Source: Poa pratensis (Eukaryota; Streptophyta; Magnoliopsida; Poales; Poaceae). Taken from it: 64,000 nt of DNA. Shown here piece by piece: positions 48,353 through 58,734 of the stretch; the first letter of the stretch is position 1; every line of letters begins with the position of its first letter. The notes below the pieces were generated by a model. That model had not been told where the DNA came from, ran no database searches, and worked only from the letters and a program-made list of their open reading frames with translations. The position numbers were made by a program, and so were the translations under genes. The stretch is taken from contig CAMZMU010000111.1 in NCBI GenBank assembly GCA_947311845.1, positions 19,080,533 through 19,144,532 of the forward strand. The letters run 5' to 3'.

Positions 48353-49680
48353 CCTGCTTGAGCTGCACCTGCACCGTGAACCGTGCCACGACGCTCACGA
48401 ACGACCGCAAGGACACCGGAAGCCCCACGGTCGTGGCAGAAAAACACTGTAGTTTTACATAAGAAACAATAAGTAGGTTATGGGATGCAACTATCAGGAT
48501 ATAAACGGTCACTTATCACATTAGTTGCAAACAAACTACCAGGATATACAGTAATAAACAGCCAGATTAATTGTTCCAAATTTGAAACAACTACCAAATC
48601 TGACAAGGATTGCCATTTTAATACAACAGAGTTATCATTTTATTCACAAAAAAATTACCAATGTGCTAGAAAAAGGCGAAACACAAATAAATTCATCTCC
48701 TTCAACGACAGCCACCATCAACTAACCTAATCGGAGCCGGCATTTGCAAAGGAACAACAAAGCATAGTAGAGGGACATGAAAACACATGATATCTATCAG
48801 ATTCCTGGTAGCTAACAAGACAACACACATAATATAGCAATGCTACACTACCACCACATATATACCATCATGTTCTAGCAATTTGAATCACACACCAAAC
48901 ATCACCAGAAGTACCACTCGTGGACAGGGTTAATCATCTGAACTGACTAATTTAAGCATACAAACGCAAATGTTTACTGCATCAGTCATGCATATCGAGT
49001 TCAAAAAAAGAAACCCTAACTAAATCAACATAAAAAACGAATCAGACACCACACATCGGCAACACAAGCAACACCACACCTGGAAAACGTAACATCTCCA
49101 TTGACGAACATGGCGACGCTCTCCCGATTTGAAATCCCACCAAACTAAATAATGCAATTTCTTGTCAAATTTCATCGCTAAGCAGATGTAGACAGTAAAC
49201 TCAAATGCACCAAACACTGAGTTCGTCACAGATTTTAACACACATCCAAAAGTTGGCTTCAGCTTATGAAACACTCGCCTAGGATCAACATAAACTGCTA
49301 TTTCAAACCTGGTATCCTGACGAGATTCTACGATTCTACAACCGACTGGAGTTGCCAAGGACGCACCAACACAAAAAAGCGCACTCATTTGAAATCCAAA
49401 TCAGCCGAACTACAGAACATAAACTGCAGCTGGATGGCGGAGATAACCCTAGGGGAACGAACGAGACGTGGTCTGAGGGGGGACACGAGTAAGGCGAACC
49501 TCGCGGCCGGAGGAGGAGAGCGCGGCGGAGGCGGACGAGGACGGGGTCCTGTACGCGTCGTCCTGGCCGGGGCACGAGTCTCCGGCGCCGCCGCCGGAGA
49601 CAGGGATGAACTCCAGGTCGCGGCCGCGGCCGCGGCCGCCCATGGGGCTCAGGCTACGCCCAGACTTGTCGTCACCCATC
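48353..49680 (-). other. Candidate multi-exon gene of unknown function
   Basis: A possible first coding exon begins at 49680 (MMGDDKSGRSLSPMGGRGRGR) and continues Ser/Gly-rich to about 49500. A well-bordered internal exon candidate lies at 48446-48353 (AG before, GT after) and can be read as VSLRSFVSVVARFTVQVQLK. I could not connect the two with certainty, and I recognise neither product. A G27 tract lies just upstream of the ATG. Transcript evidence would be needed to accept it. Confidence 0.3.
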
Positions 49681-49683
49681 ATC

Positions 49684-49710
49684 GGGGGGGGGGGGGGGGG
49701 GGGGGGGGGG
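49684..49710. repeat. 27-base G homopolymer
   Basis: An uninterrupted run of 27 G, equal to a C27 run on the - strand just ahead of the candidate ATG at 49680. Its true length may differ because such runs are error-prone in sequencing. Confidence 0.9.
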
Positions 49711-49714
49711 TGAG

Positions 49715-50544
49715 CTCTCCCTGCCGGACGGTCGGCTCGGTTCGGGTCGTCGTCTACGAATCCCCGGACTGCGCTCGCGCAGCGGCGAATCGCCGGCAGT
49801 TTCGCCGGAGCAGAGAAAGAGCGAGGGGAACGGAAATGCGGTTCCAACGAGAAAAAAACTCCCAGGTCTGACTGACTAGCGGGCCCCACCACAAACGTTA
49901 TCTACAAACGTGAGACGTGTGCGTGCGTGGAGACATGACGCAACGAAAGGACAGGATTATTTTCCCGAATCTCCGCGCGCCCGCCGCACGGGAGAGCACC
50001 AGAGCGGCGCCTGTGCATAGCTTTTCCCAAGAAAGAAAGAAAGAAGGGAAACTCTAGCACTGCGGCGGACTCCAAAGCTGCCTGACTCCCAAGTGGAGTA
50101 CAAAACCATCAGTTTCAGTGCCACCGCTTGGTAGGAGTATACAACTCCATGGCCATTATTACCCCCGTGCGCGGAATGTTTACCCGCTCCGGGATCTCCA
50201 CCTTCTTCTCCACAGTCCCAAACCGCGCTTCCCCAGGTAAATTAACTACCGCGTTTTTTATGTATGCGCCCGGGGTGAAAGAAACGGCGAGACAAATTAC
50301 TGACAACAAACAATGCTCTGCACTGCGCTGCCACCCCGATTCGATCGATCTCCCATGATCTCACCCCACCTTCCACGGATCTTCTTGTAAAGCCATGAGT
50401 AGTAACGTGCCCATGCATGCTCCCCCTCTCTCTTCCACTTTGCTAATTCATACTTTTCGTTCGTCCTATCATGGCGAGCCCCGTTTACCTGCAAACTGAC
50501 TCGAACAGCATGGAAGTGACCTGCTCTTTAGTTGCCACTACTGG
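49715..50544. other. Left flank of the CACTA element
   Basis: Promoter-like flank of the candidate gene to the left, then spacer. No domain was recognised. Confidence 0.35.
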
Positions 50545-50574
50545 AAGCACTAGTAGAAAATGGGCCTATGGTCC

Positions 50575-50735
50575 CGGTTCGGTTGGGCCTTCAGTCCCGG
50601 TTGCCCAACCGGGACTGGCCAATCGGGACCAATGCTGGTCCCGGTTGGGCCACGAACCGGGACCAATGGTTGTCCACGTGGCCTGGTTGGCTGCTCGTGG
50701 GGGGAGACTCATTGGTCCCGGTTCTTAATACGAAC
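50575..50735. repeat. Left subterminal array of the CACTA element
   Basis: Repeated GGTCCCGGTT, GGTTGGGCC and AACCGGGACCAAT in both orientations, forming short palindromes. In En/Spm such subterminal motifs are binding sites for the TNPA protein. Confidence 0.85.
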
Positions 50736-50787
50736 CGGGACCAATGAGTGCTTTTTTTTTTTGGTATTTAGGGTTTAGGATTCGATC

Positions 50788-50925
50788 TCGCCGGTGCCCC
50801 CTCTCCCTCTCGCCGGTGCCCCCTATCGCCGGTGCCCCCTCTCCCTCTCGCCGGTGCCCCCTCTCCTTCTCGCCGGTGCCCCTCTCGCTATCGCCGGTGC
50901 CCCCTCTCCCTCTCGCCGGTGCCTC
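50788..50925. repeat. 22-base tandem repeat TCTCGCCGGTGCCCCCTC
   Basis: Six to seven imperfect units of CGCCGGTGCCCCCTCTCCCT lie just inside the left end of the CACTA element. Confidence 0.85.
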
Positions 50926-51239
50926 CGTCGTCTCCCCCTTCTTCGCATCGCCGACGAGCTCTCCATCGTTTCCGTACGCATATTATACGCTCTACTATAT
51001 ACACAGTACACGTTGATGCATATATAATTAATATTCGATCTCTTGCGAGAATACAACTATTTAATTACATGGAGATAGATCAAGCCATCAAGGCATATTT
51101 AGTTCATCGTCCGAAGCATAATGTTCTCCCTTTCATCGATGACCTCCCTAAGCAGAAATCCCGCCAATTCCTCTTGAATTGCTCCTACGCGCAGTTTTGG
51201 GTCGAGCGTCTCCCGCATCGCTCAAATGAGTTGTTCTCC

Positions 51240-54200
51240 GCTCAGTGGTCAACTCGCGAATGAACTCGCAAACGTAGAATCCACATAAATTACTCCCCGG
51301 TGGCTGCTGCGGACATGTCACCGATTTATAAGTTAGCTCATCTTTGAATGGACCTTCTACCTTCTGTTTGAAATGTGTCCAACACCTGCTTTGGCAAAGA
51401 AAATGAACAAAGGAGTTATTAATTACTTGACATAAGGGAACGAACGAAAGAGGGCGATATAATGCGATAATGATTGAAATTACTTGTTGAGCATTTCTTT
51501 CATGTCGGACCACATGTCTTGGTCCCAACTTAATGAGTCGTGGACTTCAACTGTGGACTTGTCAGGTTGAATGCTTAGCAGAATCCAGTGGAACCTGCGG
51601 ACGTTTACATAAAGCAGACATGCATAGCTCATTAATTACACTTAACATCGAGAAAGCCAAATAAAAATATGTACAAGACAAAACACTCACTTGAAGTTGT
51701 AAGGAAATAGTATTTCCGTACAGAAATGTTGCATGGTTAAAAAGGTGGTCAGGTCATGCTCCACGTCTTTGGGGTGATTGACTAAGTATATGAATTCACG
51801 ATATATGGGTCAACGAACCCACCTCAAAAACTTTAGTTCTTTTGCATTCCATCATCTTCATTCTGCATAATAGCGTACAAAAGGATATATATATAGTCAG
51901 GATAATATAATACAGGCAATGAACGAGCTGAGCTAGAGACTTAATTACGAAAATAAATCACTTACAGACAATAGCAAGAGAGGATAGATTTGTCGAGGGC
52001 GCGCTTTTGGAATAACTGGAACAGTTCAGTCAGTTGAACCTGTATAACGTAACGTTTGAAGAAATGCTCCACTCTAACGTCCACGGAAACCAATCTTTCG
52101 CGTCCTTCTTTGATGTGTGCACCAGGTACCAGTTATGCAAATTTCGCATATGTGTTGATAGACCGCGAGCTCCTCATTACTGACCATAGGCTCCCCTTGG
52201 ACATATTTCCGTGCCATCTCTAACATTGGCGCAGATTCATAGCCTAAAAGTTGACCAAGGCTCATACCCAAGGCGGTAGCCTGTTCCTTGGCCTGCGATA
52301 CAGTGACACCAAGTTCTTTAGCAGCAGCCATGGCTCTGGGGTCCAATAATTCCAGGTCCTTATCCATAGCGTCTCTGAAGTCCTTGTCGGCATCGGAACA
52401 CACTATGAGCGGGGGGACCGATTGATTTTTCTGCTGTCCGAGCTGGGCAATTTGTTTCCCGCTTTTTGCACTTCTTCCCTTGTTCTGCTCAGACTGGGCA
52501 CGTGCTAGCTTAGTAAGTTCACGACCATAGTCAGATGGCAGATTCATCGATATCTGGGATGGCTGCTCAAGGAAGGACTTTCTCCACTTTTTGGTTTTTG
52601 CATCATATACCGGCTTCTGCTCGGGCTTTTTTGGTGCAAAAAAAGCCTTATTGTAGGCAGCCACCTCCGCGGCGTTTTCCGCTACAGTCCTGTCATAAGG
52701 TCTAATGGGAAGATTCTTATGAGGTACTGTTGGGAGGGGCGACCTTTTACGTTTCGGTGATCGCTTACCCCTCATAGTACGAGCGGTGGGCGGAAACGGC
52801 TGACGCGGCGGCGGAGACGGCTGACGCGGCGGCGGAGACGGCTGCGCTGGAGACTGGTGAGGCGGTGAAGAGGACTGTTGCGCTGGAGACTGGTGAGGCG
52901 GTGAAGAGGACTGTTGCGCTGGAGACTGGTGAGGAGTCGATGGCCTTGGCTGCCAGTTCGGAAGCACGATGAATTCCTTTGGCCATAGAATGGTCGCTTT
53001 CTTGGCTTCTCCAAGTTCAAGCACCTCCCCATCTTCACCTGCAGGGTGTTGCAGCTTCAGCTCCTCATAATCTTTCATCACTTCATCCACCGCGACAACA
53101 GCGTAGCCATTTGGAACCGGAGAGAAATGGTAAGTTGGATTAGGTCCAATTGGTACGACATAGCCGACCGCCACCTTAAAGGTTAAGTTAAAAACTTTCA
53201 CATGCATCTCACAAGGTGTGCTCTCCATGATATCATCCACTGGGTAGCGACGAAGTGGAGCCACTGCATCATCATTACCATCCTGGAGCTCCGTGGAAGC
53301 CACGCTGCTTTTCCGATTCGATGGGACACCGGTACCATCGCATGCAGCTTCTACCATGTGCCGTTGAGATTGGCCGCTAGTACCTTGCTGGCTAAGCACG
53401 GCAATTTGTTCCTTCTGCAGCTTTAATTCTTCTTCTATATTACGCAGCCGGTCTGCACAGCGCGTGCTTCCATTGCCTCCTTTCCTTTCTCCTCTGATGG
53501 CTTCTATCAGGAAATTTCTTCCTGTGCTCGGGAATCGCAATTGTCTTGGGCTTGGAGCCAGGTACGCCTCGTAACCGTCCGTCGTGTTCCTTATTCCCAA
53601 GGGCGCGTGTGAGCTCGTCATCCTCTCTATCGGGAATGAACCGTCCCTCTTCAACATCCTTTACTGCATTTCTAATTTCTTGGATGGGTAGTAGGGGATT
53701 ATCTTTGTGTCTTCTGTTATATATGCACTTCCCTTCTGCGTCCAACGTGCCCCCATGCCCGTAAAACCAATTTCTTGCCCGTTCGATCCACTTGAGTGGC
53801 TCTGGAGTGATCCCATTAGCCAGCAGGCCCGCCTCAAGTTTCTCCCACTTAGGCATGCTACCAGCGTAGCCACCAGGCCCCATAGTATGGTGGTACATCT
53901 TTAGAGCAGCATTTGCCGCATTTTTTGCAGACTTTTCCAGAGCTTCCTCTGATTTCTTGTACGCCACAAATTCTTCCCAGTAGTCCTTTATCTTCTCATA
54001 CCCTTTATCGAAGTCTGGAGTCTTATTTTTCTTGACAAACAGTTTGTTCAATCTTTTCTTCCAGTTCTTGAATAGCTCGGCCATCTTCTTAAGTGCCCAG
54101 TCCTTGACTTTTTGCTCCATGATTTTCCGGGCAATCTTTTCTGCCTCATCTGGATCCTCCTCATCTGAATCCACCTCTGGCGCCGGCAGGGTGAAATTAA

Positions 54201-54802
54201 CCATGAGCTTTCTCCAAAGTCTTTCTTTGCCCTCATCGCTGACATATAGCTGTCCTTTCTCGTTTGGCCGATGCCATTCTCGAACGGTGATCGGGATGAA
54301 GTCCCTAACAAGAACTCCGCATTGCTTTACCATTTTATTTTTAACACCAGGGGGAGCAGTCGGTGTGCCGTCTTCAGCGACTCTTTCGATCGTGTACCTT
54401 TCTTGGTCGCCCAACTTTTTGGCTGGGCCTCGTTTTGTCCTTACAGAAGATTTGCTCGATCCGGAGGGCTAAAAGAAGAAAGAGCGTTAATATATGTATA
54501 TACATCAGAGACTTAATTAATACAATCTTCGGCTTCATTAATATATGTATATGCACCTCGCCGGAGTTTGCAACATTTAATGTTCCACCGGAGCCTTCGG
54601 CTTCTCCCTCGTCGGCTTCTCCCTCGCTGACTTCTCCCTCACCCCGGCCGTCGGGTTCTACCTCACCGGAGCCGTCTCTTCGGTTGAGAGACTCATCTCC
54701 CTCACCGGAGTTGTTCAAAAACTCCGTGGTGACATCGACAATATCTTCCGGCCCGCGGATTATATCCTGGAGGATATTTTCCTGATCTTCGTCTCGTTCC
54801 AT
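51240..54802 (-). pseudogene. CACTA second gene: TNPA-like protein with C-terminal Ulp1-type peptidase
   Basis: Exon 1 is about 54802-54557 (acidic, MERDEDQENILQDIIRG). Exon 2 starts at 54468 (PSGSSKSSVRTKRG). A long charged region follows (KDWALKKMAELFKNWKKR; SMPKWEKLEAGLLANGITPE), then a frameshift near 53500 and a domain like DUF8039 (VGYVVPIGPNPTYHFSPVPN). A PPHQSPAQ repeat lies at about 52780-52930. Downstream exons to about 51240 show a C48/Ulp1 peptidase: FQKRALDKSILSCYCL, ILFPYNF, FHWILLSIQ (His), VEVHDSL (Asp) and CPQQPPGSNLCGFYVCE (Gln and Cys). A second frame lesion lies near 51805. Ulp1-like peptidases remove SUMO-type modifiers; the role in CACTA elements is not established. Confidence 0.82.
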
Positions 54803-54885
54803 AGTTTCTGCAAATTAAGAACAATGCACAAAACTTTAGTTGGGTAACTTGTTCCATATGTCAAGATACATCTACAATATCATCT

Positions 54886-55225
54886 CATTTGCAAGAACAA
54901 ATTAGAAACTTCATATGCTGCCGTATCGTAAACCCGTAAACTCGTAAACTCGTATCGTAAACCCGTAAACTCGTTAACTCGTATCGTAAACCCGTAAACT
55001 CGTATCGTAAACCCGTAAACTCGTATCGTAAACCCGTAAACTCGTAAACTCGTGTCGTAAACCCGTAAACTCGTAAACTCGTATCGTAAACCCGTAAACT
55101 CGTACCGTAAACCCGTAAACTCGTAAACTCGTATCGTAAACCCGTAAACTCGTATCGTAAACCCGTAAACTCGTTAACTCGTATCATAAACCCGTAAACT
55201 CGTTAACTCGTATCGTAAACTCGTA
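54886..55225. repeat. Satellite-like array of CGTAAACCCGTAAACTCGTA
   Basis: About 340 bases made almost wholly of CGTAAACCCGTAAACTCGTAT and shorter CGTAAACT units in varied order. It sits just 5' of the TNPA-like gene on the - strand. Its reverse frame (VYGFT, YEFTGLR repeats) is a by-product of the repeat. Confidence 0.95.
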
Positions 55226-56285
55226 AGGTCGGAACGAAATTGTTTCCCTAACACAAAAAATCCTAAGTGTTTGAATTTCTAAACCTAAACAAAAAATCCT
55301 TTAATTCATACATTCATATATTCATACAATTAAAAAATAGCAATTTCTTCTAAACCCTCACCGAGAGGGGGCGGCGCGAGTGGGGGCGTGGAGGCCGGCC
55401 GGCTTCGGGCTCTTCACGTACTGCCGCACTGCAATGTCACTGCAAATTTTTAAACAAAATTGCTAAGTTTCAAAATTGCCAAGTTTCAAAATTTCATTGC
55501 AACTAAAAACAAAATTGCTAAGTTTCAAATTTGCTAAAACTAACTAAAACAGTAGCTAAATTCTTATACACAATTTTATCAAATTCTATCTAAAATTCTA
55601 TCTAAAAATTCTATCTAAAATTAAGTCTATCTAAAATTTAAAATATTTTCTATCTAAAATTTTAAACAACTATCTAAAATTCAACTATCTAAAATTCAAC
55701 AATTTTAAACAACTATCTAAAATTCAACAATTTTAAACAACACTAACAAATTCTATCTAAAAAAATTCTATCAAATTGTAAACAACACTAACAATTTTAA
55801 ACAACTATCTAAACAACTATCTAAAAATTCTGTGTGTTGAGCAAATTTGCTACAAATTTGTACTCCTAAAATAATAAACCGCTGATGTCATGCTGACGTC
55901 AGCAATGGTGCTACGGCTCGGTGTTGAGCACGAGAGGGAGGGCGTGGGCGCCGCGGCGATCACCTAGAGCAGGAGCAGGCCAATGCCAGTGGAGAGGGAA
56001 GGGGCGGGCGCGGCGGAGGCCAGGAGCAGGCCGCCGGCGACGGGAGAGGCGCGACGGCGCGGGGGGCGCGGCGGAGGGCAGGGGGGCGCGATGGGAGGGC
56101 CGCCGGAGCAGGGGCGCGCGACGGCGGGGGCCGCGGCGGAGCAGGGCCGCCGGAAAAACGAGCAGGGCTTCGCCGGAAAAACGAGCAGGGCTTCGCCGGC
56201 GTGCACGGGCTCCTCCTTCCTCTGGTCCTTAGGCGTTTCTGCGAACTGAATCGGGGAAGGAGAAGGGGAAGCAGTTAAGTAGCAG
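55226..56285. other. CACTA internal spacer
   Basis: The AT-rich part (55440-55860) has repeated CTATCTAAAATT. A GC-rich part (55920-56240) has long frames on both strands without a recognised motif; it may be a leader exon of the TNPA-like gene. Confidence 0.4.
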
Positions 56286-56289
56286 GGGG

Positions 56290-56440
56290 TCTTTGGTCCC
56301 GGTTGCTCGCAAGAACCGGGACCAATGCCTCTTTGGTCCCGGTTCTTTCCAGCAACCGGGACCAAAGAGTGGGCAGATCAAGCGCGGCATCCACGGACTC
56401 ATTGGTCCCGGTTCTTGGTAGAAACCGGGACCAAAGAGTC
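56290..56440. repeat. Internal GGTCCCGGTT palindrome array 1
   Basis: Three pairs of GGTCCCGGTT and AACCGGGACC with 8-12 base spacers, the same motif as at the element ends, but located in the interior, 5' of the TNPA-like gene on the - strand. Confidence 0.85.
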
Positions 56441-57182
56441 CTTTTTCAAAATTATTTCGAACTTTTCAGTTCTGAAATTTTGTTCCCGCCTTTTTTATTC
56501 TTATTTAGGTGTTTGGATATGAATTTCAAATGGTTTTGAATCTGAAAAGACTTTCAACATGAAAAGTTTTTAAATTTGAATAAATAATCCAAAACCATTT
56601 TCTGTTTTCTAAAATAATTATTCTAACTATACAAACTATTAACCATTTTGCCATTTTCAATTAAAAATGCATTAACTTTATTGCATATTTTGAATTGACA
56701 AAACTTTCAACATGAAAAGTGTTTGAATTTGTATAAATAATCCAAAATCAATTTTACATTATTATTGTCATTTTCAATTTAATATGGATAAATTCATATC
56801 TTTAAATCCGTAAGTCGAAACTCGACTAATAATACGTATAAATCGATAAAAATTGATTAAGTAAGATTTATGATTAAGTAATAATAATTATTAATTCAGT
56901 TAATTCTATTTTTGGTGTTGTAAAATCCCATGGCAAGCAGAAGTAAATGCAGAACAATTTCAGAAAACCTATATTTGTAAGATGAATGTTTGGTGTTGTA
57001 AAATGCAGAAGAAAGCTGATAAAAATTATTAATTCATTTATCTTAATGCATTACATAAAAGGTTTAATACATTATTACACATGATACAATGTCTCACAAG
57101 CGCTTGAAAGAAACACACCCCTGATCCAACATCACCAACATTATTCTACATAAACGGACTTGCTGGCTCGAAGGCCGTAGGA

Positions 57183-57674
57183 TTAGGGGGAACGGCGGGA
57201 GGAGCCAGCCCCGTGGGCGGCCGCCCGGTTCTCGCGCGCACGTTTGCGGCGGAGGGCAAGATCCATGGAGGATGAGTCTTTCAGCGCCCAATCCAGATCG
57301 GAAGCCTCCTTCGCCTTGAGCTGGTAGGAAGTCTTGGCTCGCTGGACAGGGTAGTCGCGGACAGACTGGAAGGAGGCTTCCATGGCCTCCTGTATCTGCA
57401 ACCCACAACCTTCTTCCCCGTCGTCGCTCCAGTCGAAGTCGTCGTCCTCCTCCTCCTCCGCGGGAGGAGCGGCGGCGCCTGGTGGAGGTGCAGCGGCGCC
57501 AGGTGGAGGTGCGGCGGCACCTGGTGGAGCAGGAGGCCGGTAGCTGGGCATTCCTCTCCACGCCGGGCTCGTGGGCATACGGCGGGATAGACTCCCGCGG
57601 TTGCGCCCAAGCGCGCTCTGCCGAGCACGCTCGACCTCGTCCAGAAGGCGCTGCGGCGGGCGTGGCGGATCCAT
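57183..57674 (-). CDS. CACTA accessory ORF, 163 residues, unknown function
   Basis: The frame starts at 57674, about 65 bases after a - strand TTTATATATT box (57737-57750), so it seems to have its own promoter. The protein has a basic N-terminal part (LLDEVERARQSALGRNRGS), three PPPGAAA repeats, an acidic stretch EEEEDDDFDWSDDGEEG and a C-terminal part with ALRRKRARENRAA that could be a nuclear signal. I recognise no catalytic domain. An acidic, proline-rich nuclear protein could be a transcriptional or DNA-binding cofactor, but this is inference. No lesion was seen in it. Confidence 0.6.
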   Translation of the reverse strand: MDPPRPPQRLLDEVERARQSALGRNRGSLSRRMPTSPAWRGMPSYRPPAPPGAAAPPPGAAAPPPGAAAPPAEEEEDDDFDWSDDGEEGCGLQIQEAMEASFQSVRDYPVQRAKTSYQLKAKEASDLDWALKDSSSMDLALRRKRARENRAAAHGAGSSRRSP

Positions 57675-57827
57675 CTCGTGGAGACGATGCGTTCGTGGCT
57701 AGGAATGGTGGATTAGGGTTTACCCCGTCGGCGACAATATATAAAGACCTCCAGGGCAGCGCTGGGGGAGGACACGTGCCCAGGGAAGCGCTGGGGGAGG
57801 ACACGTGTCGTGACCGCAAAGCCCGTC

Positions 57828-58317
57828 TTTAGTCCCGGTTGGTGTTACCAACCGGGACTAAAGAAGCACACAGATCGTGTGTTTCTTTCAATCGCTTGTG
57901 AGCCGTTGGATCAGGGGTGTGTTTCTTTTGAGGGATTGTGAGCTGTTGGATCAGCAGTATCACGACCACTTCGTGAGCCACATGACCCGGTTGGTGTTAC
58001 CAACCGGGACTAAAGAAGCACACGGATCGTGTGTTTCTTTCAAGCGCTTGTGAGCCGTTGGATCAGGGGTGTGTTTCTTTTGAGGGATTGTGAGCTGTTG
58101 GATCAGCAGTATCACGACCACTTCGTGAGCCACATGACCCGGTTGGTGTTACCAACCGGGACTAAAGAAGCACACGGATCGTGTGTTTCTTTCAAGCGCT
58201 TGTGAGACGTTGGATCAGGGGTGTGTTTCTTTTGAGGGATTGTGAGCTGTTGGATCAGCAGTATCACGACCACTTCGTGAGCCACATGACCCGGTTGGTG
58301 TTACCAACCGGGACTAA
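57828..58317. repeat. Internal array 2: 152-base tandem repeat with perfect palindromes
   Basis: Four copies of the palindrome CCCGGTTGGT-GTT-ACCAACCGGG start at about 57834, 57986, 58138 and 58290, exactly 152 bases apart. The intervening segment (GAAGCACACGGATCGTGTG..., TGAGCTGTTGGATCAGCAG) is nearly identical in all three units. The array lies between a - strand TATA box (57737-57750) and a + strand TATA box (58331-58339). Confidence 0.92.
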
Positions 58318-58330
58318 AGAAGCACACGTA

Positions 58331-58339
58331 CCCTATATA
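58331..58339 (+). promoter_or_regulatory. TATA box of a possible + strand transcript in the CACTA element
   Basis: CTATATATAG immediately follows the 152-base array. A CT/CA-rich stretch typical of plant start sites (CTCACTCACACAAAACA) lies about 25-45 bases further on. Confidence 0.5.
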
Positions 58340-58419
58340 TAGCCGCCCTCCTCAGACAAGTTACTCACTCACACAAAACATTCCAGCGTCACTCGGAGAG
58401 GCATCTTTGGGCAACCAGC

Positions 58420-58484
58420 GGCAAGACGTCTCTGATGACCTGCGACCGTTCCAAACGGTTGCAGATCATCAGAGACGTCTTGCC
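58420..58484 (+). ncRNA. 65-nt near-perfect hairpin in the CACTA element (candidate small-RNA source)
   Basis: The left arm GGCAAGACGTCTCTGATGAC pairs with ATCATCAGAGACGTCTTGCC across about 30 positions, with two or three mismatches or wobbles and a loop of about 4 bases. A third copy of the right arm follows directly (58485-58513). The hairpin lies about 85 bases after a + strand TATA box and before the TNP2 stop on the other strand. Processing into small RNA is not shown by sequence alone. Confidence 0.5.
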
Positions 58485-58734
58485 GGACGGTTGTAGATCA
58501 TCAGAGACGTCTTACCGCTGCTTGGATCGAAGTGGCGCTCAAACTCACGAGCCACCGTCGGGCTGTATGCAGGGGGAACTGTGTTTGGACGGGAGGTGTG
58601 GGAGCCGACAACCACCTACCACGCGTGTTTCACCACATAAAGGTTTAATACATTACTACACATCACATAAAGGTTTAATACATTACATTGATTTACATAA
58701 AAGCCATGAACCCTTCTTCGCGTATGTCCCTGGC

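Noticed and set aside
54885..55187. Repetitive protein frame with YEFTGLR units
   Set aside because: It is the direct translation of the CGTAAACCC/CGTAAACT satellite and has no independent support.
54890..55220. CRISPR-like repeat array
   Set aside because: There are no unique spacers between units, the repeats are contiguous and mixed, and the genome is a plant.
56290..58317. A second complete CACTA element nested inside the first
   Set aside because: The internal arrays share the subterminal motif, but no CACTA termini or 3-base duplication were found next to them.
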